From NCBI GenBank assembly GCA_910588505.1, contig CAJUPQ010000116.1, forward strand, positions 1-7,388: a stretch of 7,388 nt of DNA, read 5' to 3'. Position 1 is the stretch's first letter. Every line of letters starts with the position of its first letter. Position numbers and translations under genes: made by a program. The notes under the pieces were generated by a model. The model saw only the letters and a list, made by a program, of their open reading frames with translations, did not search any database and was not told where the DNA came from. Below are positions 6,768-7,388 of this stretch, one piece after another. This DNA is from an uncultured Hungatella sp. (GTDB taxonomy: Bacteria; Bacillota; Clostridia; Lachnospirales; Lachnospiraceae).

Positions 6768-7362
6768 ATGTTTGACTCGCTCACCATTTCCCATAACGAA
6801 TGTGTCAGTCAGATTGTGGAACTTGCGGATTCCATTTCCAAGGAGCAGGCAGCGAAAGCCTTTTTAAGCAGCCTGTCTGCCCGCAGGCTTGACTGGCGTT
6901 CCGGTATCGCCTCGCACTCTATTGCCAAGTTAATGACTCCCCACACCTATACGCCTGCGGAATCCGGACGTTCTCATAAAAATGGCAAAGTCGCAACCGT
7001 GTCCTATACCTGCAAGGTCTGCCGGGATTTAAACCGTGGGGTGATCGGATGTAAAAATTATACAAACAGCGACTTGAATGTTTTAAACTTTGAACGGTTC
7101 AAATGGGGAGGGCGCCTCCATGGAGATCTGCTGTATACCCTCTTCGATTTAAAACAATTGAAAAAGGAGCTGATTGCCGAACTCACCTCAGCCGATACCG
7201 CCATTTTAAAAGGAATCTTCCATACCGTAGATTCCTGTAACCGGAGATTTTCCCGGTGTGCTGCGTGATAAACTAAAAGACATTCCAGAGCTAAAATCCA
7301 AAATTCATTCTTTTAATGCCCGCAACGCTCAACAATCCCCAACGCTTCCCCTGATTGTTTAG
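6768..7362 (+). pseudogene. CxxC-containing protein of unknown function, frameshifted near its C-terminus
   Basis: ATG codons at 6765 and 6768; the second is better placed behind AGGAAGG (6757-6763). The first frame runs to a TGA at 7266-7268 (166 residues). It opens with a helical region (C-V-S-Q-I-V-E-L-A-D-S-I-S-K-E-Q-A-A-K-A), then an R-R-L-D-W-R-S-G block, then Y-T-C-K-V-C-R-D-L with a third Cys ten residues on (C83, C86, C96 counted from 6765; possible metal site lacking an obvious fourth ligand), then L-N-F-E-R-F-K-W-G-G and a leucine-rich helical region. After V-D-S-C-N the reading turns to R-R-F-S-R-C. One base over it continues G-D-F-P-G-V-L-R-D-K-L-K-D-I-P-E-L-K-S, far more protein-like, to a TAG at 7360-7362. 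A net +1 change at about 7239-7243 is therefore likely. The last residues (N-A-R-N-A-Q-Q-S-P) look unlike the rest and may mark truncation by recombination. Family and function not recognised; co-transcription with the SUKH gene suggests a role in the same toxin-immunity setting. Confidence 0.6.
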
Positions 7363-7388
7363 CCCCCGGCTCATTATAAGCCAAAAGG
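7363..7388. other. Window edge, no feature
   Basis: The last bases after the TAG hold no recognisable gene or structure and are cut by the window end. Confidence 0.5.

Noticed and set aside
1..7388. CRISPR arrays, tRNA or rRNA genes, integrase or transposase genes
   Set aside because: Looked for on both strands; no regularly spaced repeats, no tRNA-like cloverleaf and no such protein motifs were seen.

Overview
The window looks like an accessory, partly decayed stretch of a gut-type Firmicutes chromosome, most likely Lachnospiraceae (Clostridium/Enterocloster-like). This is inferred from moderate GC, strong GGAGG-type ribosome binding sites, sigma-A-like promoters and the protein families present: a flavin-dependent extracellular reductase lipoprotein, a clostridial conjugation-module protein, a GH28 pectinase and a SUKH immunity protein. 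No species can be named from the sequence alone.

Layout. Positions 1-1220 hold mobile-element debris on the minus strand: a remnant of a Fic (AMPylase/Doc-like) gene that runs into a nested palindrome just before its catalytic motif would be completed, and a conjugation-module protein broken by a one-base deletion in a G run. Positions 1221-1728 are a long non-coding leader. It holds a hairpin, a GTTAAC-TCT-GTTAAC operator-like element, a candidate sigma-A promoter and a 5'-UTR hairpin. Positions 1729-4323 encode the only large intact gene, an 864-residue secreted lipoprotein with two FMN-binding domains followed by a fumarate-reductase-type FAD domain. It ends in a strong intrinsic terminator (4326-4368).

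Positions 4443-5603 (minus) are a heavily damaged GH28 polygalacturonase-family gene. Several frameshifts, one nonsense codon and at least two internal deletions can be reconstructed, and the catalytic aspartates are gone. From a clean promoter at 5712-5740 a plus-strand group follows: a SMI1/KNR4 (SUKH) immunity-type protein, a small acidic helical protein in a shifted overlapping frame, and a CxxC-containing protein of unknown function whose C-terminus is also frameshifted. This resembles an orphan immunity cassette of a polymorphic-toxin locus; no toxin lies in the window.

The functional picture is one working respiratory-type enzyme between two gene graveyards. The reductase would sit on the outer face of the membrane, receive electrons through covalent FMN from a membrane flavin-transfer system encoded elsewhere, and reduce an unsaturated carboxylate-type acceptor. 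Its active site keeps the core fumarate reductase residues, but the region that clamps the second carboxylate of fumarate looks substituted, so another substrate is likely.
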